NCBI GenBank assembly: GCA_015231615.1
Contig: JADGBE010000017.1
Location: 1 to 56,983, forward strand
Length of the DNA: 56,983 bases
Direction: 5' to 3'
Origin: Desulfamplus sp.
Lineage (GTDB): Bacteria; Desulfobacterota; Desulfobacteria; Desulfobacterales; Desulfobacteraceae
This document shows, piece after piece, positions 46,296 through 55,816 of the stretch (positions are counted from its first letter, which is position 1; every line of letters begins with the position of its first letter). The notes below the pieces were generated by a model. That model worked only from the letters and a program-made list of their open reading frames with translations. It made no database searches and had not been told where the DNA came from. The position numbers and the translations under genes were made by a program.

Positions 46296-48686
46296 ATGAA
46301 TAAAAAAGGCTTGTCAGAACGCGATATCTGCACCAAATTTATTACTCCTGCTATAGAGCGGGCTGGGTGGGATATTGCAACTCAGATACGCGAAGAATTT
46401 CCTTTAACTAACGGCAGGATCATTGTGCGGGGTAAGCTTCATACAAGAGCTGCTAATAAGCGGGCAGATTACATTCTCTTTTATAAACCGGGAATACCTA
46501 TTGCAGTTGTTGAAGCAAAAGACAACAACCACTCGATTGCTGACGGTATGCAGCAGGCATTGAATTATGCTGAAATGATTCAAGTTCCATTTATATTCAG
46601 CTCAAACGGTGATGGGTTTCTTTTTCACAATAAACTGAAAACTGCTGGGCAAGTTGAAAATGAAATCACTATGGAAGATTTTCCCTCACCTGAACAATTA
46701 TGGCAGATGTGGGCAGCATACAAAGGAATTAATACTGAACAATCTGCTATTGTAACACAGGATTACTACAGTGGCGGCAGTAATAAAACCCCTCGATATT
46801 ATCAGCTACTTGCTATCAATAAAACAATTGAGGCAATAGCTAAAGGACAAAAAAGAATTTTATTAGTAATGGCAACAGGTACTGGTAAAACTTTTACAGC
46901 TTTTCAGATTATCTGGCGTTTGTGGAAATCTAAGACAAAAAAAAGAGTTCTTTTCTTAGCTGATCGCAATATTTTGATTGATCAAACCATGACCAATGAT
47001 TTTAAACCTTTTGGCAGTGCCATGACCAAGATACAAAAACGTCAGGCTGATAAATCCTATGAAATATATTTATCACTGTATCAGGCAGTAACTGGAACTG
47101 AAGAAGAACAGAATATTTATAAACAATTCAGCCCTAATTTTTTTGATTTAATAGTAATTGATGAATGTCATCGTGGAAGTGCTGCTGAGGATTCAAATTG
47201 GCGAAAAATACTTGAATATTTTTCATCGGCAGCACAAATTGGTTTAACAGCTACTCCAAAAGAGACAAAAGATATTTCAAATATCAACTATTTTGGAGAC
47301 CCTATTTATACTTACTCTTTGCGGCAGGGAATAAATGACGGCTTTTTAGCTCCGTACAAGGTAGTCAGAATCGATTTTGATAAGGATATTACAGGTTGGC
47401 GTCCTGATAAAGGAATGACTGATAAATACGGGAATGAGATAGAAGATCGTATTTACAATCAAAAGGATTTTGACCATTCCTTAGTTCTTGAAAAGCGAAC
47501 CGAACTGGTAGCTCGAAAAGTTTCCGAGTTCCTGAGACAGACCAACCGATATGATAAAACCATTGTTTTCTGCGAAAACATAGACCACGCTGAACGCATG
47601 AGGCAGGCACTGGTCAATGAAAATCCCGATATTGCAGCAGATAACCCAAAATATGTTATGCGTATTACAGGCGATAATGAAGAGGGAAAAATGGAGCTTG
47701 ATAATTTTATCTTCCCTGAATCTAAATATCCTGTTATTGCCACAACCTCAAAACTTATGACTACAGGTGTGGATGCCCAAACCTGTAAATTGATTGTTCT
47801 TGATCAACAGATAAACTCTATGACTGAATTTAAGCAGATCATAGGTCGTGGTACCCGAATTAACGAAGATTACGGCAAGTATTATTTCACCATCATGGAT
47901 TTTAAAAAAGCAACTGAATTATTTGCTGACACAGACTTTGACGGCGAACCAGTAGAGATTTACGAACCTGAAACCATGAATGAATCCCCTGTTCCTCCAG
48001 ATGACTTTGAAACAGACCATGATATATCTAATCTAATATACAGCCAGAATGATCAAAATAGCGAAACTTTTACTGTAAATGAAAATGGCACAGGATCATT
48101 TGGAAATTCTGAGGACTCTACAAGGGTAAAGAAATACTATGTGTCAGATGTTCAGGTAACAGTAGCTGCTGAACGAGTTCAATATTTTGATGCCAACGGT
48201 AAATTGATTACCGAGTCTCTTAAAGATTATACACGAAAGGCACTTTATAAAGAATTTTCTTCTTTAGATGATTTTTTAAAGCGTTGGAATCATGCAGAAA
48301 AAAAACAGGCTGTTATTGAAGAACTTACAGAACAGGGCGTATTTTTCGATGCATTGGCTGAAGAGGTAGGGCGTAACCTTGATCCTTTTGATCTAATCTG
48401 TCATGTTGCATGGGATAAGCCGCCTCTTACACGCAAAGAGCGGGCAGAAAATGTAAAAAAGAGAAACTATTTTGAAAAATATGTGGAACAGGCAAGAAAA
48501 GTGTTAGAAGCCCTTTTAGATAAATACGCTGATGAAGGTGTTATCCACATAGAAGAGCCGCAGATACTCACTATAAATCCTTTCAGCTCATTTGGTACAC
48601 CAATGGAAATTATTAAAAAGTTTGGCGGCTTAGAAAAATATCAACAAGCTCTCAATGAGCTTGAATATCAGCTTTATTGTGCTTAA
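46296..48686 (+). CDS. hsdR: Type I restriction enzyme, R subunit
   Basis: A 796-residue translocase/endonuclease subunit of the EcoEI-like (type IB) class. The N-terminal nuclease domain (HSDR_N) has the PD-(D/E)xK elements [21 protein letters not shown] (about residues 57-77). The helicase part has Walker [16 protein letters not shown] as Walker B and GLTATPKE, then motif [15 protein letters not shown]. The C-terminal EcoEI_R_C-like domain ends the protein. All active-site residues appear intact. GAGG lies 7 nt before the ATG. It is followed by hsdM (18-bp gap), so the order is R-M-(nuclease)-S. Confidence 0.96.
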   Translation: MNKKGLSERDICTKFITPAIERAGWDIATQIREEFPLTNGRIIVRGKLHTRAANKRADYILFYKPGIPIAVVEAKDNNHSIADGMQQALNYAEMIQVPFIFSSNGDGFLFHNKLKTAGQVENEITMEDFPSPEQLWQMWAAYKGINTEQSAIVTQDYYSGGSNKTPRYYQLLAINKTIEAIAKGQKRILLVMATGTGKTFTAFQIIWRLWKSKTKKRVLFLADRNILIDQTMTNDFKPFGSAMTKIQKRQADKSYEIYLSLYQAVTGTEEEQNIYKQFSPNFFDLIVIDECHRGSAAEDSNWRKILEYFSSAAQIGLTATPKETKDISNINYFGDPIYTYSLRQGINDGFLAPYKVVRIDFDKDITGWRPDKGMTDKYGNEIEDRIYNQKDFDHSLVLEKRTELVARKVSEFLRQTNRYDKTIVFCENIDHAERMRQALVNENPDIAADNPKYVMRITGDNEEGKMELDNFIFPESKYPVIATTSKLMTTGVDAQTCKLIVLDQQINSMTEFKQIIGRGTRINEDYGKYYFTIMDFKKATELFADTDFDGEPVEIYEPETMNESPVPPDDFETDHDISNLIYSQNDQNSETFTVNENGTGSFGNSEDSTRVKKYYVSDVQVTVAAERVQYFDANGKLITESLKDYTRKALYKEFSSLDDFLKRWNHAEKKQAVIEELTEQGVFFDALAEEVGRNLDPFDLICHVAWDKPPLTRKERAENVKKRNYFEKYVEQARKVLEALLDKYADEGVIHIEEPQILTINPFSSFGTPMEIIKKFGGLEKYQQALNELEYQLYCA

Positions 48687-48704
48687 AAAAACAGGAGATA
48701 GAGA

Positions 48705-50153
48705 GTGGCAATAGGTAATCTAATTAAAACAATTCAAGATATTATGCGTAAAGATGTGGGTGTTGATGGTGATGCCCAGAGAATAAGCCAAGTGGTCTGG
48801 CTGCTCTTTTTAAAAATATTTGATGACAAAGAGCAGGAATGGAAACTCACTTTAAAAGGGTACAAGTCTCCTCTGCAAACTAAATTCCAGTGGTCATCAT
48901 GGGCAGCAGACCCTGAAGGAATAACAGGTGAAGAGCTTATTAATTTTGTAAATAACGATCTGTTTCCTGCATTAAAAAAACTTGCTGCCACAGCAGGAGT
49001 AAATGCACAAGGCAAAGTGGTGGGAAGTGTTTTTGAAGATGCCTACAACTATATGAAATCAGGTACCCTGCTTCGTCAGGTTATCAACACCATTCAACAG
49101 GATGTTGACTTTAATTCATCGAGCGACAGGCATCTGTTTAATGATATTTATGAAAAAATATTATCTGATCTTCAATCTGCTGGAAATGCGGGCGAATATT
49201 ACACACCGCGTTCAGTTACCCAATTTGTGGTGGATATTATCAATCCTCAGCTTGGAGAGACAATACTTGACCCTGCCTGTGGTACAGGTGGTTTTTTAAC
49301 CTGTGCTATCGGGCATTTAGAGAACCAGCTCAAGACTGCCAAAGATAAAGAAACTTTGCAGCATACCATTCATGGTGTTGAAAAAAAGCCTCTTCCACAC
49401 ATGTTGGCACTTACCAACATGATGCTTCATGGCATTGATGTTCCCACAAATATAAAGCATGACAATACCTTAAGCCGCCCCTTAAAAGATTACAGCCCAA
49501 AAGAGAGAGTTGATGTTGTTATCACAAATCCCCCTTTTGGCGGTATGGAAGAGGACGGTATTGAAAACAATTTTCCTAAAAAATACCAAACCCGCGAGAC
49601 TGCCGATCTTTTTATGGCATTGATCATGCACCTTTTACGGCACGATACAGGACGGGCAGCAGTGGTTCTGCCTGATGGATTTCTCTTTGGAGAAGGGGTA
49701 AAAACCAATCTTAAAAAAGAACTCCTTGAAGAGTTTAATCTTCATACCATTGTTCGTCTGCCCAAAGGAGTATTCAGCCCCTATACCAGCATTAATACCA
49801 ACATACTGTTTTTTACCAAAGGTGATAAAACTAAAGATGTCTGGTTTTTTGAGCATCCTTATCCAGATGGCTATAAATCCTACTCCCGCTCAAAACCCCT
49901 TACTATCAGCGAGTTTGATCTGGAAAAAAAATGGTGGAATAAACGCAAGGAAACAGAACACGCATGGAAAGTCTCTGTTAAAGAGATTGAGGCACGGAAT
50001 TACAATCTTGATTTCAAGAATCCTCATAAGGTAAGCATCGACCACGGCAACCCAGAGGAGTTGATGCAGGAGTATGAAGCGATTGTAAAAGAGATGAACT
50101 CCACCCGTGATGCCCTCAAAAATGAGCTTATGCTGGCATTGGGGGGCAAGTAA
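48705..50153 (+). CDS. hsdM: Type I restriction-modification, M subunit
   Basis: A 482-residue N6-adenine methyltransferase subunit. The N-terminal HsdM_N helical bundle (about 5-140) is followed by the catalytic domain, with SAM-binding motif I in DPACGTGGFL (about residue 188) and catalytic motif IV NPPFGG (about residue 270). It acts only with HsdS, which supplies sequence specificity. GTG start with AGGAGA upstream. The stop overlaps the start of the YhcG-like gene by one base (TAATG), giving translational coupling. Confidence 0.96.
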   Translation: MAIGNLIKTIQDIMRKDVGVDGDAQRISQVVWLLFLKIFDDKEQEWKLTLKGYKSPLQTKFQWSSWAADPEGITGEELINFVNNDLFPALKKLAATAGVNAQGKVVGSVFEDAYNYMKSGTLLRQVINTIQQDVDFNSSSDRHLFNDIYEKILSDLQSAGNAGEYYTPRSVTQFVVDIINPQLGETILDPACGTGGFLTCAIGHLENQLKTAKDKETLQHTIHGVEKKPLPHMLALTNMMLHGIDVPTNIKHDNTLSRPLKDYSPKERVDVVITNPPFGGMEEDGIENNFPKKYQTRETADLFMALIMHLLRHDTGRAAVVLPDGFLFGEGVKTNLKKELLEEFNLHTIVRLPKGVFSPYTSINTNILFFTKGDKTKDVWFFEHPYPDGYKSYSRSKPLTISEFDLEKKWWNKRKETEHAWKVSVKEIEARNYNLDFKNPHKVSIDHGNPEELMQEYEAIVKEMNSTRDALKNELMLALGGK

Positions 50154-51220
50154 TGGGAAAACTTAAAAAAAACATACAGCAAAATGACCCGCCTGTTTCC
50201 ATCACGCAGACACCCGAAGGTTATGCCGAATGGCTAAACGATCTAAAATTACGGATTCATACGGCACAGCAGAGAACTACTCTTTCAGTAAATCGTGAGT
50301 TGATACTCCTGTATTGGCAAATTGGTCGAGAAATTTTGACCCGTCAGGAAAAACTTGGCTGGGGAGCAAAGGTCATTGAACGGCTGGCTCATGATCTGCG
50401 AAACGCTTTTCCCGAAATGAAAGGATTTTCACGAGCAAATCTGATGTATATGCGAGCCTTTGCCGATGCATGGAGCGAAGAGCAAATTGTCCAACAGGCT
50501 GTTGGACAATTACCATGGGGTCATAATCTGGTATTGCTCAGCAAGTTAAAAATAGCAGATGAACGGTTAGCCTATGCTGAAGCTACACTTGCACATGGCT
50601 GGTCCCGCAACATATTGACAATTCATATTGAATCCCGTTTACTTGAACGAACTGGTAAAGCCATTAACAATTTTGAACAAAATCTACCCAAACCTCAGTC
50701 TGATTTAGCAAGAGAGTCTCTTAAAGACCCTTACAAATTTGATTTTCTCGGTATAGGCGGGGATGCAGTCGAGAGGGAAATGGAACTTGCTTTGGTTACC
50801 CACATCACTCAGTTTCTGATTGAATTAGGTGCAGGCTTTGCTTATGTCGGACGGCAGGTGCATCTTGAAATAGGCGGAGATGACTTTTTTATTGATCTTC
50901 TATTTTATCATTTAAAGTTACGCTGTTATGTGGTGATAGAAATCAAGGCTGCAAAGTTCAAGCCGGAACACCTTGGACAGTTGGGATTCTATATGACAGC
51001 CGTAGATAAAGATATAAAAGATAAGCATGATGCACCGACCATCGGCTTGCTGCTGTGTAAAAGCAAAAACAAGGTTGTCGCAGAGTATGCTCTTCATGAC
51101 AGCAACAAACCTATTGGTATAGCTGAATACCAGATAGTCAATTCTCTGCCGGAAGAACTCAAAACAAGTCTGCCAAGTATTGAACAGATAGAAAAAGAGC
51201 TGGAGGGCAAAGATGACTGA
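50153..51220 (+). CDS. YhcG/DUF1016 PDDEXK nuclease embedded in the hsd operon
   Basis: A 355-residue protein with a DUF1016 N-terminal helical domain (NRELILLYWQIGREILTRQ, FSRANLMYMRAFADAW) and a C-terminal PD-(D/E)xK nuclease domain (FFIDLLFYHLKLRCYVVIEIKAAKFKPEHLGQLGFYM). The active residues D, E and K are present. It overlaps hsdM by 1 nt and hsdS by 8 nt, so it is expressed as part of the type I operon. Such proteins are often found in restriction or defence loci and may act as a companion nuclease or Holliday-junction-type recombination aid; its real role is unproven. Confidence 0.92.
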   Translation: MGKLKKNIQQNDPPVSITQTPEGYAEWLNDLKLRIHTAQQRTTLSVNRELILLYWQIGREILTRQEKLGWGAKVIERLAHDLRNAFPEMKGFSRANLMYMRAFADAWSEEQIVQQAVGQLPWGHNLVLLSKLKIADERLAYAEATLAHGWSRNILTIHIESRLLERTGKAINNFEQNLPKPQSDLARESLKDPYKFDFLGIGGDAVEREMELALVTHITQFLIELGAGFAYVGRQVHLEIGGDDFFIDLLFYHLKLRCYVVIEIKAAKFKPEHLGQLGFYMTAVDKDIKDKHDAPTIGLLLCKSKNKVVAEYALHDSNKPIGIAEYQIVNSLPEELKTSLPSIEQIEKELEGKDD

Positions 51221-52916
51221 ACAGTTTAACCTACTCCAAAAACATTTCGATACTGCCCTTGAAAGCCCTGACGGCATTAAAAAACTACGCGAACTGATTC
51301 TCACCCTTGCCATGCAGGGCAAACTGGTAAAACAAGACCCAAACGACCAGCCAGCAAGTGAGCTTTTGAAAGAGATACAGGCAGAGAAAGAGCGGTTGAT
51401 TAAAGAAGGAAAGATTAAGAAGCAAAAAGAATTACCACCAATAAAAACGGAAGAAGTGCCGTATGAAGTGCCGAAGGGGTGGGTTTGGTGTAAATATGAT
51501 GATGTGGCGGTTTTGCAACATGGATATCAATTCAGAGAATATGATTTTATACCAAATGGGATACCCGTTATTAAAATAACGCAATGTAAACCCAATGGTG
51601 TACTAGATTTGAGAAAATGTGATTTTATTGATTCAAAGAGAGTTAGTGAGTTTAAAGACATTTTAATCCATAAAGGTGATTTATTAATGGCTTTAACAGG
51701 AGGAACGCTTGGTAAGGTTACAAGAGTAAGGCAAGATTATGGTATGGTAGTACAAAACTATCGTGTCGGAAAATTTATTTCTAATGAAATTGTATTAGAT
51801 ATGAATTTTTTGGAAATAATCTTACTGTCAAATCTGTTCCAAAATTTGGTAAAAGTTAAGATTAATCAAAATGCTCAGCCAAATATTGGCAAAGATAATA
51901 TAGAAAATTTACCAATCCCCCTCCCACCTCTTGCTGAACAAAAACGCATTGTCGCCAAAATCAATGAACTCATGGCACTCTGCGACAAGCTGGAATCACA
52001 GCATAAAGCCCGCAATGAAAAACGGCTGGCACTCCACACATCAGCCATCAACCGCCTACTGACAGCCGCAGACAAAAAAGAGTTTGATATATCTTGGCAA
52101 TTTATTGCACATCACTTTGATTCGCTCTACAGTGTAAAAGAAAATGTGGCAGAGCTGAAAAAAGCCATTCTCACCCTTGCCATGCAGGGCAAACTGGTAA
52201 AACAAGACCCCAAAGACCAGCCAGCAAGTGAGCTTTTGAAAGAGATACAGGCAGAGAAGGAGCGGTTGATTAAAAAGGAAGGTCTTAGAACTACAGCAAA
52301 CCCAATAATATCTGAAGACGAGAAGTATTTAAAAACACCTGTTGAATGGGAGTTCGTTCGATTGGGAAATATTGCTAAATTTATTGATTATCGAGGAAAG
52401 ACTCCAATTAAGGTATCTGTTGGCGTTCCATTAATCACCGCAAAAAACATAAGATTTGGCTATATTGATAGAGAACCATATGAATACATTACAGAAGAAG
52501 ATTATGGTTCATGGATGACGCGTGGTATTCCCAAAATTGGTGATTTGTTATTTACAACAGAGGCTCCTTTAGGAAATATTGCTATTATTGACATGAAAGA
52601 AAGATTTGCTCTTGCCCAAAGAGCAATATGTTTTCAACTACATATTGCTGAAATGGCTAACTTTGTTCGATATCTTATAATGTCAGATGTCTTTCAAGAA
52701 CAATTATTGATAAACGCAACTGGTATGACGGCTAAAGGAATTAAATCATCACGGCTAAAAGAGGTTACCATTCCCCTCCCACCTCTTGCCGAACAAGAAC
52801 GCATTGTTGCCAAAATAGACGAACTCATGGCACTTTGTGACAAGTTAGAAAACCAGATAAATCAGGCAACAGCAAAGCAGACGGCGTTGTTTGATGCGGT
52901 GCTGGCTAAGGTTTAG
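51213..52916 (+). CDS. hsdS: Type I restriction-modification, S subunit
   Basis: A 567-residue specificity subunit with two target recognition domains (about 85-235 and 370-525). Each is followed by a conserved helix (IPLPPLAEQKRIVAKINELMALCDKLE and its IPLPPLAEQERIVAKIDELM counterpart). Each TRD is preceded by a near-identical spacer (ILTLAMQGKLVKQDPxDQPASELLKEIQAEKERLI). Both spacers and both helices are also repeated at the DNA level, so the protein has the expected pseudo-twofold symmetry. GGAGG precedes the ATG. The two TRDs are unlike each other, so a bipartite recognition site is expected. Confidence 0.95.
   Translation: MTEQFNLLQKHFDTALESPDGIKKLRELILTLAMQGKLVKQDPNDQPASELLKEIQAEKERLIKEGKIKKQKELPPIKTEEVPYEVPKGWVWCKYDDVAVLQHGYQFREYDFIPNGIPVIKITQCKPNGVLDLRKCDFIDSKRVSEFKDILIHKGDLLMALTGGTLGKVTRVRQDYGMVVQNYRVGKFISNEIVLDMNFLEIILLSNLFQNLVKVKINQNAQPNIGKDNIENLPIPLPPLAEQKRIVAKINELMALCDKLESQHKARNEKRLALHTSAINRLLTAADKKEFDISWQFIAHHFDSLYSVKENVAELKKAILTLAMQGKLVKQDPKDQPASELLKEIQAEKERLIKKEGLRTTANPIISEDEKYLKTPVEWEFVRLGNIAKFIDYRGKTPIKVSVGVPLITAKNIRFGYIDREPYEYITEEDYGSWMTRGIPKIGDLLFTTEAPLGNIAIIDMKERFALAQRAICFQLHIAEMANFVRYLIMSDVFQEQLLINATGMTAKGIKSSRLKEVTIPLPPLAEQERIVAKIDELMALCDKLENQINQATAKQTALFDAVLAKV
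51297..51404 (+). repeat. 108-bp direct repeat in hsdS, copy 1
   Basis: Nearly identical (about three differences) to 52167-52274, 870 bp away. Encodes the helical spacer ahead of the first target recognition domain. A second shorter repeat pair (about 51917-51995 and 52773-52851) follows the two domains. The two pairs frame each domain. Confidence 0.92.
52167..52274 (+). repeat. 108-bp direct repeat in hsdS, copy 2
   Basis: Second copy of the repeat described at 51297-51404. It encodes the spacer ahead of the second target recognition domain. Recombination between the two copies would delete the first domain and leave a frame-preserving half-length subunit. Confidence 0.92.
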
Positions 52917-53006
52917 TGATTATGCGGTTAAAGAGTATATTTTTTATTTAATTGATATATTAGCTGTAACTACGAACAAAGTAGAATTAAGGAGATCGAT
53001 AAAATA

Positions 53007-54800
53007 ATGAGAACAGATATTACAGTAAAAATTGGGGGGGAAGCTGGTCAAGGCATCCAGACCATTGGCACTCTGCTTGCTGAAGTTTGTCACAGTGCTG
53101 GGCTTTTTACATTCTCCATTGATGATTTTGAGTCAAGAATTCGGGGAGGACACAGCTTCAACCTTCTTAGAATAAGCAATGAGCAGGTAATAGCACCTGG
53201 TCATATACCAGACATTTTAGTTGCAATTGATCAAAGAACAATGAATCTAAATAAGGCAACTCTTCTTTCTGATAGCCTTGTTATCTTAAACGCAGAAAAT
53301 AAGAGTGATAGTGATGCAGATATTGATGACAATAGCTGTTCAGAGGCAGATTTAGAGGGGTGCGGCAGCAACAATATTCTTAAAATCTCACTAAACAGAC
53401 TTGCAAAAGAGGCGGGTGGTTTAATTACAGCAAATACAGTTGCTGCGGGTTGTATTTTTGCGGTTCTTGGCACACCATTTGAGATGTTAAAAGAGCTTCT
53501 TGTCAAAAAATTTAAAGCTAAAGGCGACAAGATTATTGACCTTAATCTCACTGCTGCCAAAATGGGATATGAAGCTGCTGGAACAGTTCGTTATCATAAA
53601 CAATTTGATTGGAAACCATGTAAAACAGATAGAATTGTTATAAGCGGTGCAAAGGCAGCAGGACTTGGTGCCCTTGCCTCTGATTGCAGATTTTTTCCAT
53701 TTTATCCTATGAGTCCAGCAACTGGTGTGATTGCAAGCGTTGTTCCATATTCAGGTAAATTGCCTATTGTTGTTGAACAGGCAGAAGATGAGATTGCAGC
53801 GGTAAACATGGCAATTGGTGCTTCATTTGCTGGTGTTCGTTCAATGACCTCAACTTCTGGTGGTGGATTTTGCTTAATGACTGAAGGTTTAGGAATTGCA
53901 GCAATGACCGAAACACCTTTAGTTATTGTAAATTCCCAAAGACCCGGACCCGCAACAGGACTTCCTACAAGAACTGCCCAACCTGATCTCTTGTTTGTTA
54001 TAAATGCTTCACAAGATGATTTCCCAAGATTTGTTCTTGCCCCGGGTAATCCTGCTGAAACTTTTGAGTCAGTTAAAAAGGCATTTTATCTCTCTGAAAA
54101 GTATCAAGTCCCTGCAATTATTATGTTAGACCAGTTTCTTGCAACATCGCAGGTTACCCAGCAAAATTTTTTTAAAGTGAATAAAGATGTTGAGAGATTT
54201 ATTTTTACTAATATCGATATAAATAAAACCCTCTCTCCACCCTCTGAATATAAGCGTTATGCTGTTACAGATAGTGGAATTTCACCAAGAGCTTTGCCAT
54301 GTATGGGAAATATAATGGTTAGGGCAACGGGTAATGAACATAATGAAAAGGGTGAGATTAGCGAAGATGCAACAAATAAAGTCAATATGACTAATAAAAG
54401 AAACTCAAAACTTGCTGCTATGAAACAGGAGATGGATTTGCCTGAAATTTTCTGTCCAAAAGGGACTGATAATCAATTTTTTCTAACTGGCTGGGGTTCA
54501 TCAAAAGGTCCAATTATTGAGGCTTACGAAATTTTAAAATCAGATAAAAGAGCAAACGAAAAGGGGATAAATTTTGGCTACATTATATTTAAAGATATAT
54601 GGCCTATGGATGCAGAAAGGTTAAAGCCGCTAATTGCAAATAAAAAACTTATCATGGTTGAGCAAAATTCAAACTGCCAGATGGGCAAATTGATTACTCA
54701 AGAGACGGGTATTGTTTATAATGCCTCAATTCTTAAAATTGATGGCAGACCATTTTACGCTCAGTATATTGTAGAAAAGGCTCTTGAGATAATTAGTTAA
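53007..54800 (+). CDS. korA: 2-oxoacid:ferredoxin oxidoreductase, fused gamma-alpha subunit
   Basis: A 597-residue subunit of a 2-oxoglutarate (or related 2-oxoacid) ferredoxin oxidoreductase. The gamma-type domain comes first (GGEAGQGIQTIGTLLAEVC, FESRIRGGHSFNLLRIS), then the alpha domain (VISGAKAAGLGALASDCRFFPFYPMSPATG, VEQAEDEIAAVNMAIGASFAGVRSMTSTSGGGF). A Ser/Asp-rich insertion (near 53300-53375) lies in the gamma domain, and a second, Asn/Glu/Lys-rich one (near 54330-54420) lies in the alpha part. AAGGAG precedes the ATG. korB follows with a gap of 146 bp. No separate ferredoxin (delta) gene is adjacent. The exact 2-oxoacid is not deducible. Confidence 0.93.
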   Translation: MRTDITVKIGGEAGQGIQTIGTLLAEVCHSAGLFTFSIDDFESRIRGGHSFNLLRISNEQVIAPGHIPDILVAIDQRTMNLNKATLLSDSLVILNAENKSDSDADIDDNSCSEADLEGCGSNNILKISLNRLAKEAGGLITANTVAAGCIFAVLGTPFEMLKELLVKKFKAKGDKIIDLNLTAAKMGYEAAGTVRYHKQFDWKPCKTDRIVISGAKAAGLGALASDCRFFPFYPMSPATGVIASVVPYSGKLPIVVEQAEDEIAAVNMAIGASFAGVRSMTSTSGGGFCLMTEGLGIAAMTETPLVIVNSQRPGPATGLPTRTAQPDLLFVINASQDDFPRFVLAPGNPAETFESVKKAFYLSEKYQVPAIIMLDQFLATSQVTQQNFFKVNKDVERFIFTNIDINKTLSPPSEYKRYAVTDSGISPRALPCMGNIMVRATGNEHNEKGEISEDATNKVNMTNKRNSKLAAMKQEMDLPEIFCPKGTDNQFFLTGWGSSKGPIIEAYEILKSDKRANEKGINFGYIIFKDIWPMDAERLKPLIANKKLIMVEQNSNCQMGKLITQETGIVYNASILKIDGRPFYAQYIVEKALEIIS

Positions 54801-54866
54801 ACGCCCATATTTTTCTTCTTCATATAATATCGGGCTGTAAAAACAGGGTTTTCAAATGCGGTTTAA

Positions 54867-54899
54867 AGATTTGACAACTTTAGAAAAGTTTTCAAATCT
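54867..54899. repeat. 33-bp palindrome, copy 1 (between korA and korB)
   Basis: An imperfect palindrome beginning AGATTTGACAACTTT and ending TTCAAATCT, related to 56447-56479. It lies in the 146-bp gap between two subunit genes of one enzyme. In the transcript it could form a hairpin that tunes korB expression. Confidence 0.8.
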
Positions 54900-54946
54900 T
54901 ATGACTTCAATCTCTAAATAAATAAGATATATAAGGAACAGCAAAA

Positions 54947-55792
54947 ATGGTTGAACCTAAAGATTATGATAATGATTTTGAAAATAAATGGTGTCCGGGT
55001 TGCGGCAATTTTCTTATTCAAAAAGCTATGAAACAGACATTTGCAGAACTTAATATTCCACCTGAAAAGATTTTATTTGTATCTGGAATTGGACAGGCTG
55101 GCAAAACTCCGCACTTTATGAAAGGAAATATGTTCCACTGCCTTCATGGAAGGGCATTAGCTGTTGCAACTGGGGCAAAGATTGCAAATCACGATTTAAA
55201 CATTGTGGTCAATTCTGGAGATGGAGACTGCTACGGTGAAGGGGGAAACCACTTTCTTGCAGCAATCAGAAGAAATATTGATATTACCTTGCTTGTTCAC
55301 AATAATCAGGTTTATGGCTTGACTAAAGGGCAGGCTTCACCAACGTCTGCACTTGGAATGGTTACAAAACTTCAAAAACATGGAGTAACATCTTCTCCGT
55401 TCAACCCTCTTGCAACAGCACTTGGTTCTGGTGCAAATTTTGTAGCAAGAGGCTTTTCTGGCGAACCTGAACAGCTTAAAGAGCTTATTAAACAGGCTAT
55501 GAACTACAGAGGGTTTGCATTAGTTGATATTCTTCAGCCTTGCGTATCATTTAATAAAATCAATACTCACCAGTGGTATAAAGATCGTGTCTATGACATT
55601 CAATCAATTGGGCATGACCCTTCTGATCTTGCAAAGGCTATCGTGTTATCTTTAGAGTGGGGAGAAAAAATCCCAATTGGAATATTTTATCAAAAAGAGT
55701 CAATTCCTTTTCATAGCAGAGTGGGAGTGTTGCAGGATAGAACATTAATCTCATACCCATTTGATGGAGAAAAGACAGCGGCAGTTTTTTAA
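54947..55792 (+). CDS. korB: 2-oxoacid:ferredoxin oxidoreductase, beta (TPP) subunit
   Basis: A 281-residue catalytic subunit binding thiamine diphosphate. The TPP/Mg motif is NSGDGDCYGEGGNHFLAAIRRN, followed by HNNQVYGLTKGQASPTS. Cysteines CPGC near the N-terminus, plus a later one (QPCVSFN), are those that bind the 4Fe-4S cluster in this family. AAGGA lies 9 nt before the ATG. It pairs with korA to make a two-subunit enzyme with electron flow to ferredoxin. Confidence 0.95.
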   Translation: MVEPKDYDNDFENKWCPGCGNFLIQKAMKQTFAELNIPPEKILFVSGIGQAGKTPHFMKGNMFHCLHGRALAVATGAKIANHDLNIVVNSGDGDCYGEGGNHFLAAIRRNIDITLLVHNNQVYGLTKGQASPTSALGMVTKLQKHGVTSSPFNPLATALGSGANFVARGFSGEPEQLKELIKQAMNYRGFALVDILQPCVSFNKINTHQWYKDRVYDIQSIGHDPSDLAKAIVLSLEWGEKIPIGIFYQKESIPFHSRVGVLQDRTLISYPFDGEKTAAVF

Positions 55793-55816
55793 ATTTTTTA
55801 TCAGGGAGATAACACT

